DNA from: Escallonia rubra
Lineage: Eukaryota > Streptophyta > Magnoliopsida > Escalloniales > Escalloniaceae
Assembly (NCBI GenBank): GCA_033065855.1
Contig: JAVXUO010002985.1
Coordinates: 1-64,000, forward strand
Length of the DNA: 64,000 nt
Reading direction: 5' to 3'
The notes beneath the pieces were generated by a model. The model was not told the origin of the DNA, made no database searches, and saw only the letters and a program-made list of their open reading frames with translations. A program made the translations under genes and the position numbers. Below are positions 35,801 to 48,200 of this stretch, piece by piece. Position 1 is the stretch's first letter, and every line of letters begins with the position of its first letter.

Positions 35801-38800
35801 GCGCCGGTGATGGCGATCCACCACGGCTTGGTGGTGGTTGACGCTACCTTCATGGAGGCGTGAAGGCGCCGACAATAAAGTTGACGGAACAGGGCAACGG
35901 CAGCGATGGGCGGTGACAGGAGGTGCCGGTTGCTGTGTTCAGTGCCGTTCGCCGTTTGTAAAGGCGCTGAACGGTGGAGGGGGATTTATTGGACGTCGTG
36001 GCGATGGAGGCTGATGGCATAGCGTTACGGTAGTCCAGGCGTCTGGCCGGAGTTGCTATCCGGTGACCGCGGTGTGGCCGAAAATGGGGGCTGCCCACAT
36101 CTGTAGAGACGCCGCCCTTTCTAGGGCCGACTGTCCTTCTCTTTCTCTCTTCCTGGCTTCTTTCTTTCTTCCTTCTTTTTTTTTTATTTTCTTTTGTCTA
36201 GCTTATTTACAAAAATGCTTTCCTTTTTTTTTTTTTTCCTTCCAATCCTTTTCCAAAATCTCCTGCTTTTCTTTATGCCCAAATCACCCTCTGCCATTTC
36301 AAAATCCTACACAAATTGTTTTTTTTTTGTTGATAAAATTGTTCAAACCAAACGTTGCTAAGAGCTAAAAGAACATCACTCATAAAATTATCGCTAAAGT
36401 AATATTTACGGGGTAAACCTAGGTTCGGGGCATCACATACGGTAACTTCACTTGACATGATTTGGTTAGATCCAGTTTAGGGCTTTAGATTCTCCTGTGA
36501 GGAAAAGAGATTGGTGTCAGAGACTTGCTTTCTACGGGTGTATCAGAACAACGTGTGCTTGGATAGAGAAAATCGAAGTTCATACTCCCAACTAGTTTGG
36601 TGGAAGGTCTTAGTTGAGCTGACTTGTGATGCTGGTGCAGTGCTGTATGATCTGTGCCAAAATGACCATATTGATACATTTTGCCAATAGGCCCACGAGC
36701 TTTCCTTTAATTTGCTATTAGGTGGCGATGAGAATGAAAACCGCATTTACATTTAACTGCTATATTTGGTGTCGATTAACTAACGAATGAAATCGTGGAA
36801 ATGTTTGTAGTGTGTTGTATAAACTAAGCACCTTCAGCCTTCTGCATTATTTGTTGAAGCTACTCTCAACATGTATACCTAAGTAAATGTAATAATTGAT
36901 GCTTTCTAGTTCCAACCAGAGTTTTCATTCCACGATTTGTATGCGCCAATTCCTGCTGCATATTTCATTAAGGAATAATAGACTGAAATGACGGTCGAAC
37001 ATCTCAGCTACTACTTGAACCTTTTAGGTGGCACCAGTTAGCCTACATGATCTGCTTTTAGTTCACTCTTTTAACTCCGGACAACCTTATAATAGATGAT
37101 GTGCTTTAATTTGCTTGTAGATCTTGTGGACGAAAGTGGAATGGGCAAACTGAATTTCTGGGAAGAGCTTTCATGTGGGGTGTACAGTTTATCCATACAC
37201 ACTTCAAATGCGGATGAAAATCTTGTCGGCAAAGTTGAGCATCATGAATGGACTAATCCTAATTTGAAAGAACTAATCAAGTGGGAGAGAACTTCTGTCG
37301 AGCCCAAATATGAGGAGTTGCATAATATTTGCAGAAAGACTCCTTGTGAGCAACAGGACATGCAATCAGCTGCTTTAGTGAAAATGCCTTCGGGGCTAGG
37401 TCAAGATCTAACCATTCTTGTGTTACCATTTTTGCCTTTGCAGATAATAAGGCCTGTTTAATATGAGATCAAGATTTCTCTAGGATTTGGAAGGTCCTTC
37501 ACAGCAATATTCAATTTGATTATACAGGGCCTGTACAAGCATCAGTTCCAGGAATATCAGAGTCACTGCTGACTGCTTTGAGAGAATCTGTCGCACGACG
37601 TTCTACATTAAGTACCCTTGACCAGGTTCAAAAATTGACTCATGCAAAATATAACTGACTTGCTCTGCTCAACTCGATCGTACCCTTGACCACGTGTTGA
37701 TGAAAAGCATAAAGCTTAACTAGTTGCATGAACTTGAATCATGACATTTAGCCTGTAAAATTTCTCCCTTTTTGGTAATTTTTAATTCTTATTTGGATTC
37801 ATATTGTTCTTCGGCTGGCTGGGATGCTTAGGCAGTTACTCGTCGTCATGAAAATGGTGGATCCTCGCCAGTGGCAGTGCTTTTCTCTGGTGGATTGGAT
37901 TCAATGATAATTGCAGCACTTTTGGATGAGTGCTTGGAACCTAAATGTAAGTATTCATGTAGAAGTTTGGTTCATTTCTTCCCAAAAAAATTAGTTTTAT
38001 AATCTTCTAGACAGTGTTTCCAGTTCTTCTTCTGCAATTACTGTTTTTATTGTCAAAATAATGCTTCCAATGTATCTCATCTACTTCCTGTTGGCAGATT
38101 CAATTGAGTTGCTCAATGTAAGCTTTGATGGTCAGCTTGCTCCTGATAGGATCTCTGCTAGGGCAGGTGTGAAGGAACTTCAAAAAATAGCCCCATTGAG
38201 AAGGTATTGGTTCTTCTTTCTCTATTAAATCCACTTTTATCAGCGATTTGCCCCTTTTTTCTTATATTCCTTTCTGTTTTGTTAGTAGAAACAAGGATGT
38301 ATTAGTGTAGTAAGGTTAACAATTGATAACATTGTGGAGAAGGCGTGTAGATAATGACGTAAAATGGTTGAAGCTGGATATGGGACACTGAGTTCATAGC
38401 TACGAATATATACAAGAAAGAGAAAGCTGATAATTGGATAAATGCAATTCTTGTTGCTGAAGGATTTTGCTCGTTTTCCTCCCTTATTAGCCCTGAAAAT
38501 GCCTTGAACCTGCTTAATTGAGACGAAAATCTTGTCAATGTAGTGATATTCACTTAACTTATTATAGTGCCGGTATGGTAGTATACTAATATTTCTTAAA
38601 TGCACAAACAATTTGATTTAAATTCCTTTTCATTTTTTGTTAATGCTATATCTTCAAATCAAATTGCTGCGATTCAGATGGAAACTTGTAGAGATCGATG
38701 CTGATTTGTTGACGTTGACTTCAGAGACAAAGCATGTTATGTCACTCATAAATCCTGCAAGGACCTACATGGTACGTACTCTTAATCTAGAGGAAATTGT

Positions 38801-41465
38801 ACTTCGTCAAACACCAACTATTTCTGACAAAATCGATGATTAAGAGAGACGAAGGACGAAGAAGGCGGAGAAACAAGCTTGACTTAAGAAGCCTGCCCTA
38901 CTTGCTGGGCTGTTCCTCCTTCCACAGTCTTCATGCTTTTGTGTAGTTCTCTTTCTTACCATATTTTGTTGTGTTATTTCTCCCTTCAACTAGCGAATTT
39001 TGTTCTTCTGGGGAAAAGAGTTACTAACATCTAGCTACCTGTCCTCTCAGCTTTTGTCTGTTATCCTGTCTACAAGCACATGCATTATTTTGGTATTTGT
39101 GAAGCCTTCAATTTCTGGGACGAATGTTTCAGGACCTCAATATTGGTCTAGCATTATGGTTGGCAGCTAATGGTAATGGTTGGCTCAATGACGAGAGCAG
39201 CAAAGGTGGTGATGCTGGATACCAGCGTTTAAAATACAAGTCTACGTCCAGGATTGTCCTGGTTGGTTCAGGCGCCGATGAACAGTGTGCTGGCTATGGT
39301 CGACATAAGACAAAATACAGACAGGGAAGGTGTGCAGCTTTCTGCTACTAGATAATGTCGTCTGTTATTTTGATTTCATCAATGTTCATGTTATTTCCTT
39401 ACTCCATGTTTGGAAGTATGTCTATTGTGTCTGTATGTTCCACGATATCCATGCTCAGGGTCTGATGCTTATCGTGTGTCTTTTATAGTAGCAGCATGTG
39501 CTTACTTTGTGTCTAAATTTTCCACAGAAGAATGCATGTGTATATTTGTTAGTTGCAGTTTGCATTTTACTCCTGTGGAATTGAGCTCTAATATTGCTCA
39601 ATTTGTCCTGCTGAATTTGGGTGGTTAAAATACTCGTTATCAGCTGGGTTGGATTAAATGAGGAAATGAAACTAGACATGCAGAGAATATGGAAGAGGAA
39701 CCTAGGGAGAGATGACAGATGCATTGCTGATAGTGGCAAGGAGGTATTCAGTTAACGCCAGAAAATATTGTTTCTTGACTTTTGTCGCAATCTAATAATC
39801 TTACCACTTGTTTTATCAGGCTAGATTTCCCTTTTTGGACGAGGATGTAATAAAGACTCTGCTCGATATTCCGTTGTGGGAGATTGCTGACCTTGATCAA
39901 CCAAGTGGGATAGGTGATAAGAAGATTCTAAGAGAGGTACACAGTTTTTCCCTAATTCTGTAGAATGTGGGGGTATGAAACTTGAGAGTTGCATTGTACA
40001 TGGATCTGCAAGCAAATGTGTTTCTCAAATTGCTGGATGGAACATTCTTTAGATGCTCAATTATATTTGGAGAACTGTTTCTCTTAATCGATCGGCTTTA
40101 TTATAAAAGTGGTAGTTTTGGCAGCTGCTATGCAAATGGGTTAAGCACCACTGCACCATTTCTTTGACGGTGGAAGAAAATGTAAGTAACTTCATGGTAA
40201 TGTCATATGAGTTCATATTGGACCCTATTTTCTTTTCCCTTTTTTGGCGGTGGTGGGATTCGGCTTAGGCTGCTTGGTGCGCGGACTGAGAGATGCGGTT
40301 CCAACCCACAAGGACACTTAACAGGAGAGTTTTTAAGAAAGAAACATATCATGTATCCTACTTAGAAGTACATCTTTTGGTGGCTTGTTTCATTCGTTCT
40401 TTTTTGCTGTGTAATGTACTCTGTGTCGGTGTTGGAGGGTGGAGAGTAAAGTTTTTGATCAATAATTGCATTATTAGTTGTCTTGTTGCTTCAAGTTGAT
40501 TTTAATTTTTAAGAGCCGATGGTCCTTCATCCTGTTCATCAGTTCACTGATGTTAAGAAGGCTTTTATTATGGGTTGTGTCAAACGTGACAAACGTGATA
40601 TTCTGACGAAGTAGTAAACTGTTTTTTTCTTGAAGGTGGCACGACTACTAGGTTTGCATGAAGTAGCTGTTTTGCCAAAAAGAGCAATCCAGGTATATAA
40701 TGTATTTAGAATGCATTTTTCTGTATACGTTGTGATGTCACTTATGTCTTTCATACACCGAGATTGAAGTAGTAGATGCCTAGGTTCACGTGTCGGGTTT
40801 TGTTTTCTTTCTTGGTATGACTACCGTTATTGCCATTGATATGCTTGAGTTAATTTCCAACTCCCATTTTCTTCATCTCCCTGGGTTTCATATGCTTTTG
40901 AATCCCAGAGTCAACTAAGACCACTGATTATTCTCAATATAAATCATTGTAGCTGAATAAAAGATCTCTATTTCAGAGTCAAGTTAATTGTGTTTCAGAG
41001 CAAGTAGTTAAAGAGTCTTTATTACCAGAGCTTCGTTCATCACATTTCCAGTTGATTAGACCCATCCCACCTTGTGTCCATGTTCAGCCCCATTGCTTGG
41101 CATGGTTTTGTCTGCTCCACGGAACTTATCCCTCTATATCTCCTCTTTGTGGCTTTAGTTATGTGGAGCTCTGCTACTGTTTTTGGCAAAACTTCTTGGT
41201 TGCGCTTCTGACATAAGAAGAAGGCGCAACCATGCAATTTTGTTAGTCGTCGCTCCATCTTCTGACCCCCGAAACTGTTTCCTCACCATGGGCATGAAAG
41301 TTCTTCGCACTTATCACCCCTTGGTTCTAATCTTTCTTCGCCTTGTTTCAGTTTGGTTCGCGAATTGCGAGAGAATCGAATCGGAGGAATTTTGGAAGTA
41401 ACCGTGCAGCCAATCAAGCGTCTGCTGGAAGTGTAGCAATATATGGGCCCTCAAGTTTTATGTGA
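29824..41465 (+). CDS. ASNSD1-like: ASNSD1-like asparagine synthetase domain protein
   Basis: CDS is join(29824..29916,30626..30944,31719..31912,32018..32153,37121..37399,37528..37625,37832..37946,38098..38203,38678..38771,39133..39329,39644..39743,39820..39936,40636..40692,41352..41465), 672 aa, all junctions in phase. It begins MCGIAV, with the Cys2 that acts as nucleophile in class II glutamine amidotransferases. [21 protein letters not shown] and the synthase part follow, with the ATP-binding PP-loop SGGLDS (392-397), [15 protein letters not shown] and [10 protein letters not shown]. Layout matches eukaryotic ASNSD1 rather than true asparagine synthetase. Substrate and role in plants are unknown to me, so asparagine synthesis should not be assumed. 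Intron 4 is 5.0 kb and full of retroelement remnants. The C-terminal exon encodes [19 protein letters not shown], a conserved tail. Confidence 0.92.
32640..33370 (+). mobile_element. LINE (L1-like) 3' fragment in the ASNSD1-like intron
   Basis: Broken frames read like the end of a plant LINE reverse transcriptase with its zf-RVT region: [18 protein letters not shown] then FGLHWVL at about 32960-33050, preceded by TIRGEV and followed by [12 protein letters not shown]. The tail around 33315-33370, with a near-poly-A AATGGAAATTTG end, fits a LINE 3' UTR. Several stops and frameshifts: inactive. Confidence 0.65.
33480..33820 (+). mobile_element. RTE-like non-LTR retrotransposon fragment
   Basis: Frames interrupted by stops read [16 protein letters not shown] (about 33635-33682) and [19 protein letters not shown] (about 33711-33767). 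These resemble the HRI..GW..W and RPAMLYG.ECWA.K motifs near the end of RTE/BovB-type reverse transcriptases. The LTR-like element begins right after it, so this is an older, nested insertion. Confidence 0.6.
33821..36437. mobile_element. LTR-like insertion (solo LTR candidate), 2.6 kb
   Basis: Flanked by a perfect 5-bp target duplication TACGG (33816-33820 and 36438-36442). It starts TGTCACGACCCGAACC and ends GGTTCGGGGCATCACA, so it has the TG...CA borders of an LTR, with the terminal 16 bp imperfectly inverted. Inside are a repeated phrase (GTACGAGCCCCCCTGAC and GTACAAGCCCCGTTGAC, each followed by AGGGCCCGAAATCC) and a GC-rich block at 35440-36120. No gag, protease, RT or integrase motif. 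A solo LTR or a non-autonomous (TRIM/LARD-like) element fits. Confidence 0.75.
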
Positions 41466-41761
41466 TACGAATAGTTTTTTTTTATGTCGTCGCCATGTAT
41501 TTTTCCCGGGAAAATTTTACGTGCGGTTACAATCGTTGCAAGATGTGCCGTCAAAATGGTTCAATCTTAGAGTGGAATTTTCAGCTTTCAACGAATGTTA
41601 TTACTTATCAGTTTATAATCCTTCTCCTTAGATAAATTATAACCAGTGCATGAACTGTAAGGAGTTATACTAAACGTTAGGGAAAATAAATATTTCCAGA
41701 AAATAAATATTGTTAACATAATTAAATGTGGCAAAATCTAAATTCTAGCTTACGAACTGAC
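41466..41761 (+). other. 3' flank of the ASNSD1-like gene
   Basis: Presumed 3' UTR and polyadenylation region, AT-rich, ending at the target site CGAACTGAC of the next element. Confidence 0.5.
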
Positions 41762-43076
41762 CAGGGGCGGAACCAGGAATATTTTTTAGGGGGGGCAAAA
41801 ATTATATGTCCGATACCAATTTTTTTTTAAAATAATATTAAAAACAAAGTGTACTTATAAAACATACAAAAAGTATTATTAAGTTTCACGAGAGTCATTA
41901 AAGACTCTTTACAAGTACAAAAAAAAAAATACAAATACAAATTATACTCCGAGCATTTACAAGCAAAATTACTATTCGATGAGGTCCCGAAGATTGGTAG
42001 CGATTGATAATAGTCTCGTTCCTAAATTACTATTCGATGACTCCCTAACCCACCCCCTTCAGTCTTCAGAGCTGGGTTTTCAACAAAAACCAGCTCCTGC
42101 AGTCTGCAGAGAAGGTTCCTACCCGGCTCTGGCCTTTATGCAGTTCCTTGCCGTAATGGTTAAATTGGGCCATGTGGGCAATGAAGAGGTATTTGCATGA
42201 GCGTATGTGTTTCATTTAACCTGATATTTGCCGTGTTTAAATACCCAATTCTTTCTGGTTAAAGAATCTATTTCTAGTTGCCTCAACTTATGAGTCAAGC
42301 AACTCTGAGGCATTTATACCAGTATCTTTCTAATAGATACAAGAACACGATTGTGTGTACATATTAAAGACGCATATTTTGTTTTTCGCTGGATGTTGTT
42401 TGCGGGCAATGTATTGGGTTGTTTTAGTTGTTATTTGGGCCTTTTGCTTTTTTTCTTTTTGCTGGGTCACAGCATTTGGACCTTGTTAGCTGTTTGACAA
42501 ACCAATATATAGGCCCTGATAAGGTTGCAATTAGCTTTGCATTTGGCTGTTTTTGAGCTTGGATCGCAGGTTGAGAATTTTGTTTGAAGTCAGGGTCTCA
42601 TCTATGACTAAAAAAGGAAGACTGGAAGAGAATGTACCAAAGCTCCAAAACAACAAGAAGAGAGGCAGGCGGCAGCACCGCAGCAGCCGGCGTCGCGTCG
42701 GCGTCGGCGTGGGACTCGCGGCCGCGGGACTGCGGGTCTGCGGGAGGCAGGGGCGGGTCGCTGCGGGAGGCAGGGACTGAGGGTCTCAGTCTCAGATCTG
42801 GTTCTTCAAGCCCAAGGGCATCGCGGACTCGCGGGAGTTCCCCGTGAAGGAGAGAGTCGCCGGTCGCCGGTGAAGGAGAGAGTCTGTGAGAGAGAGAGAG
42901 AGAGAGAGAGAGTCGATTATGTTTGTGGGTCTCTCGGGGAACGGGGTATTGGGGATTGGGCCTCGGGGAACGGGATCTCGGGAACGGCGTCAGTGCAATT
43001 CCCAAAAAAAAAAAAAATTTCCCTGAAGCCAGGAGGGGCTTCAGCCCCCCCTAGCCCCAACGTGCGTCCGCCCCTG
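41762..43076. mobile_element. TIR transposon (hAT/MULE-like, non-autonomous)
   Basis: Starts CAGGGGCGGAACCAGGAA and ends GTGCGTCCGCCCCTG, inverted ends. It is flanked on both sides by CGAACTGAC (41753-41761 and 43077-43085). CAGGGGCGG ends are typical of hAT elements, which make 8-bp duplications; the 9-bp match would suit a MULE, or hAT plus one chance base. Inside, a subterminal hairpin (CTGAAGCC...GGGCTTCAG) lies near 43023-43044, a (GA)n run at 42891-42912, and a GC-rich block at 42660-42850 that opens frames on both strands. No transposase. Confidence 0.75.
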
Positions 43077-43085
43077 CGAACTGAC

Positions 43086-45209
43086 GCGAGGACAATTATG
43101 ATTAAGCAAGGCAAAGCCTACACGTGACTTGCGTGGCTAGGAGCTGAAAATTTGAGCATGGACATTTATTTTGTCTACTCATGAATTTGTGAGTAATTTT
43201 TATTCAAACTTGTACGGATCCCGTGGGTAAATTAGATTTAGGGTTTTAACATTTAATCTTTCGGTCTTTTTTTCCTCTCTCGCAGCCCAACATTGTTTTT
43301 TCTCATGCCACCAGTCAATCACCTGGGGTACCAACCACCAGGACAACCCATCGCCTCCTGCCGCCGTACACCGTCTCTTCTATGTGTTTTTTGTGTGTGG
43401 GTGTGTGCGTCTCCCTATGTGTATGTGTGAATATGCATGAATGTGTGTGCACGTGTGTCTATATGATGTGTCTGCATCTATTCGCACGTGCATCTATCGT
43501 ATGCGCGTGTTGTTTATTTTTGTGTGAGAGTCTGCGTTGGTTATTCTATCTATTATGCCTATGTTGTTTATTCTATTTATGGTTATACGTCTTTGTGTGT
43601 GTTCGTCTGTTGTGTGAGTGTGCGTCTAAGGGGGGAGAGAGAGAGAGAGATAGAGAGAGAGAGAACAACGGGGTGGCAGGGGGGGGGGAGGACCTTGGAT
43701 TACTTGCGGCTATACGCCAACCAAAGGGACTATATTGTGTGGGTGTGTGTTGTGTATGTGTGTACCTGTGTGTGTTGTGTATTCAATGTATGAGTCTACG
43801 TGCGCACATGCATCTATATGTTGTAAGTTTGTGTCTGTGTTCGAGTGCATTTGTTGTGCACTCACGCATTTGTTGTGTAGGCGAGCATTTATTTTGTTGC
43901 ACGTGTTATTTATTTTGTGTGCGAGCCTGCGTCGTTTACTCTTTATCTTTTGTGCGTCTTTTGTTGCTTCATTCAATGTGTGGATGTGCATCTTTGTGTG
44001 TTTTGTGGGACTGTGTGTTCGTTTTGTTGCGGGAGTGTGCGTATGAAGGGGAACAAAAAGAATAGAGGAAGGGTGGGGAATGGGGGTATTTTGGATGACC
44101 TGCGAGTATACCCCCCCAAAGTGGGTTAGGCAAAGATTCAAGAAAATAAATGCTACTCGTAAAATCTCTAGTATATTCTGTTGCTCATAAGAGTTACCCA
44201 TGGGTGACCCGTAGCTACATGTTTGCTAGGACATGATTAAACATAGGGACTACTATTTTCTAATAATTACGAATAAAGTTTTATAATTTGGGGCCATTTG
44301 TATGAAACACTCCAGACTTGTTTTTGTACCCACTACACTGACCTTCCATTTTGGTGCTCGAGACATCAATTGACGGAAAAACCTAGATGTATGCTAAATT
44401 TATGAGGGTAATATGGAGAGTTCACCTCTTCTTCTAACCTATTCACCCATTTTCCTAAACCTAGCCAGCACCACATCTCAGCCACCTCATTGTTCCCACC
44501 CTATTTTCCTAAATCTTGTCACCACCACTTCCCATCCAGCCACCCTACCATCGCTATCCCTTTCCTCCGCATAGGCAACTTTGATAAGTGAACAATCTTG
44601 AAGATCATTGACCATTTTATTTCAAGAATGTGATGAAGGAAGAATATAAACCGCCGGGGGTGGGGGGGGGGGGGGATCGAACTCGTGAGTTGAATTATTA
44701 TCTACTTGTGAGTTGAATTATTGCAATGGCTCAATTAGTGAATTTAAAGTTTGGTTTTGAATTAGAGTTTGCTCAATCGAGAAAAACGAGGAAAGAGAAG
44801 AAGACGTGGCTATCACATGAGTTAAACTTTGATGATGTGGTTCTCGTATCTTTTATTGCAAATTGTAAAAAATTGCCCTCTTGCATCAAATAGACAAAAT
44901 TCAAGTTTTTTAATTTTCCGTAAATCTGTGTCTAAGGCACAAAAATGAAAGCACGAGGTGGTGAGAATATAAAAAAGAAAGCTTGGGTGTTTCGTACAAA
45001 CAACCCCAAAATATTGGGTTTTATCTGCAATAAATTCTTTTTCTTTTTCCTTATGAAATTGTTTGCTGAACTGTGACCTTTTTATCATCACATTCTCAGC
45101 CGGTCTCACTCGGCTCGCCACTCGCCACCGTCACCGCCGCCTAATGACCTCAGGCCAATTTGAACCGGTTTCTTCTTCTCCGTTAACCATATGCGCATCA
45201 AATCAACCG
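43086..45209. other. Intergenic spacer before CDC48B
   Basis: Apart from the GT-rich repeat at 43395-44128 there is a G-run at about 44656-44676. The region next to 45210 is the likely promoter and 5' UTR of the AAA ATPase gene. No other gene seen. Confidence 0.5.
43395..44128 (+). repeat. Diverged tandem duplication of a GT-rich unit
   Basis: Two consecutive units of about 340-390 bp (about 43395-43735 and 43737-44128). Both run through GTGTGGGTGTGTG, CATGCATCTAT/CGTGCATCTAT, TTTTGTGTG(A/C)GAG(T/C)CTGCGT, GAGTGTGCGT(C/A)T, a purine tract, GGGG, then TTGGAT(T/G)AC, TGCG, TATAC and CCAAAG. Both units are open in more than one frame as Cys/Val/Leu-rich peptides because TG repeats contain few stops. 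I do not take these as genes. Confidence 0.75.
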
Positions 45210-48200
45210 ATGGAGGAAAGCACCGGTAGCACCACAAACAAAAACACCACCGTCAGCGGCAGTAGCAGCAGCAGCAGCAAGGAGTGGAGAGCGGAGGAAG
45301 CCATAGCCGGCAATTCCGAAGCGCTCACCGCGCTCCGCGAGCTCATTACCTTCCCTCTCCTCTACTCTCGCGAGTCACAAAAGCTAGGCTTAAAGGTAAC
45401 TTTCTCAATCGTAAATTTATGGTTCTCGTTACCATCACCATCCTATTCGAAATTTTCAGCAATTTGTTAACGTAATTTTCGCTTCAGTGGCCTCGCGGAT
45501 TGCTTCTTCATGGTCCTCCTGGCACCGGAAAGGTATCAATCTTTTGCGTGTGTGTTTAGCAACATGCATATGCCTCTGTGCCAGAATTTGAGTCCGTTTG
45601 TCAGCACATGATTGAGTACCTAAATCTTTGACTTGCTCATTGACTAGATGACTCAATTTTTACATAAAAACTTGAATAGACTCGAGTTTTGGGATGGAGG
45701 ATTATTGCGATAGTAACCAATTGTTATCTGATACTCCCTCCATTTCATTGGAATTTCCTCGTTGACTTTTGCAAAATCCTTGGATAAATTTGGTACATGT
45801 GAACATCGAATTGAACTGAATCAACAATCTTAGGTTAAATAAGTTTCGTTTGGCATGTCAAGCTAGGGTAAGAACAATGAGTAAAGTCCACGATTGCATG
45901 TACTAAATTAATCCTAGGAATTCGCAAAAAGCCACCGGGGGAGTGGGGGAGAAATTAAGTGAAACAGAGGGAGCATCTAACATCGGAAATGTGTTTCTCT
46001 ATTTTATGTATGTCAAAACTGATGTTGTGGATGTTAGACAAGCTTGGTTCGAGCAGTTGTTCGTGAATGTGATGCCCATTTGACAATTATTAGGTACCGC
46101 AGTCTCACCTATGTCTTGCATTTATTTGTTATTCTGTTACCTGTTTATTTTATTTTTTTTTGGTTTCAAGAAACCATGAATAATGAGTAGAAATGGCAAT
46201 CGGGCGGACTGGTTTTGGTCTTTTAGGATGAATTGACGGAGAGATGCTCATAGAAGTTGGGCGTTCTTATATATGTATTTGAAAATGAGCGGTTCAAAAT
46301 TGCTGAGGAAACCCAGTCAAAAATCAAATATCCGCTTCTATAGGGGCGGCGCCCGGGCCCGGGCTCGGGGGGGGGGGGACGCGGGTCTTGTGGTTTCAGA
46401 TTGCCGTATCTAAATCTAAGGCATTATAGCAGCAACGCCTTTTCAAAATTTGAGTCCGTTGAAGTCAGCCGCTTTCTTTCATGGATATATTTTTAATTGC
46501 ACATGTTAAGTATAATGTTATGCTCAAATAGTAAATAGACTAAAATGGGAAAGGTTCATTTTTATGTACTCATATGATGTCGCTAAAAGGTCATGAGTGG
46601 CTTGAATAGGGGTGAAAGCAACTATTGTAATTCTCAAGTGGGACATTTGCACGTGTAACGGGAATCTATTTGCCTGTTTGTTCTTGAGTGTAAAATTACT
46701 ATTTTAGATCTTAAACCTTGTTAGACATCATTGTTGAAGTTACTGAAAATTAAAATGAGCACGCTTCAGGAGATCACAGCGTTTATTTGTATCAAAGCTG
46801 AGTCGATTACACTTTACGTTGTGGCACGTACTCCTTGAAAGTTGGAATTGTGAGGCTAGGCTACTCACTCAAATGAATAAAAGCAAAAGGGAGCAATCCA
46901 ATTTCCTTCATTGAGTCATTTTGATTAATTTAGAAGTGTCTTAACATTGTTTTGCATGTATATCTCGCAGCCCCCATTCTGTTCACAGAGCACATGCTGG
47001 AGAAAGTGAGAAAATATTGCGTGAGGCTTTTGCTGAAGCAGCATCTCATGCAAAGTTGGGCAAGCCGTCAGTAATCTTTATAGATGAAATTGATGTACTT
47101 TGTCCTCGTCGCGACTCTAGGTACATGACTACATCAAATTCACTGAAATTAAAGTTTCTTCGCCGAACGGTTTGATCTGTCATGTAATTATATTTTCTTG
47201 TGGTTCACTTTGTTCTATAAGAGATACTGTAGTAACGTAGTAATTGATACATTATTGCATGTGTTTTGCCATGGAGCATGTTAAAGTATGCCCCATCTTG
47301 AATATATGCAAGCTCTAGGCTAGTATAATCAACTGCGCTTCCTTTTCTAGTAACATGGAACAACTTGAAAATTGTATGCAATTTAATATATTGGCTATTG
47401 ATGTTTTGGTCCCTTTGGATAAGCTCCGGCTTTTTCATTGTATTTATGTGTATGTTAATGGTTTTGTCTGTTTTGGACATTTGAGGCACTCATGCCTTAT
47501 TTTAGTTCTCTGCTGAAGTAGCAGTTTTGGTACTTTGGTGGTATGCACCGTATAAAGTTGCTCAATTATATTCAAAGAGCCTTGACATCAGACATGGACT
47601 TCTAGACTTACATATTTGACATGTGCTTCAAATGCAGAAGAGAGCAAGATATTCGGGTAACCTCTCAGCTCTTTACGCTAATGGACTCCAATAGACCAGC
47701 TTCAACATCTATACCACAAGTTGTGGTGGTGGCCTCAACCAACAGGTTTTTGCTGATTTCGAGGACCTATTTAACTTTTCAACATTTGTTTATGTTTTTT
47801 GGTGTTACTTAGTTCGCATAGTAGTATTGTGACAAATAAAACTTCTTTCGGCCTTGATTATACTTTAAGTAATAGGGACGCCGGGTAAAGTTCGGGCAAC
47901 ACGGGACATGGCATTTTTCCGCAAAGATGAAAATAATTTGGCACGGTTGATCTTTAAAATTTATTCCAATGTATTACCACTTAAATTAATTTAGCAATCA
48001 AAATATCTGAAAACGTCAAGTCCTAGTAGGTATTTGATAAAGAATAACCATTCATCTCATCATTCTTGTGATATAGCTTGGTTCCAAGTTTCGAACAACA
48101 CACCCCTTATAAACACAAGACAACGAGTTTTTAAAGTAAAAGTACACAATCCGTGGATATTATACTCCATAAAAGACCAAAAGAAGAAAAGCATTTTCAT

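Noticed and set aside
35442..36098. Overlapping GC-rich frames on the minus strand
   Set aside because: They lie inside the LTR-like insertion in an intron, and no retroelement or host protein motif is seen.
41979..42200. 73-aa frame in the TIR element
   Set aside because: No domain or homologue recognised, and no splice or promoter context.
42553..43005. Arg/Gly/Pro-rich frames on both strands
   Set aside because: Located in the non-autonomous TIR element and driven by a GC-rich block and a GA repeat.
43382..44065. 227-aa Cys/Val/Leu-rich open frame on +, with overlapping open frames
   Set aside because: It arises from TG/GT repeat sequence that is open in several frames at once, with no domain, no splice context and unequal copies in the tandem duplication.
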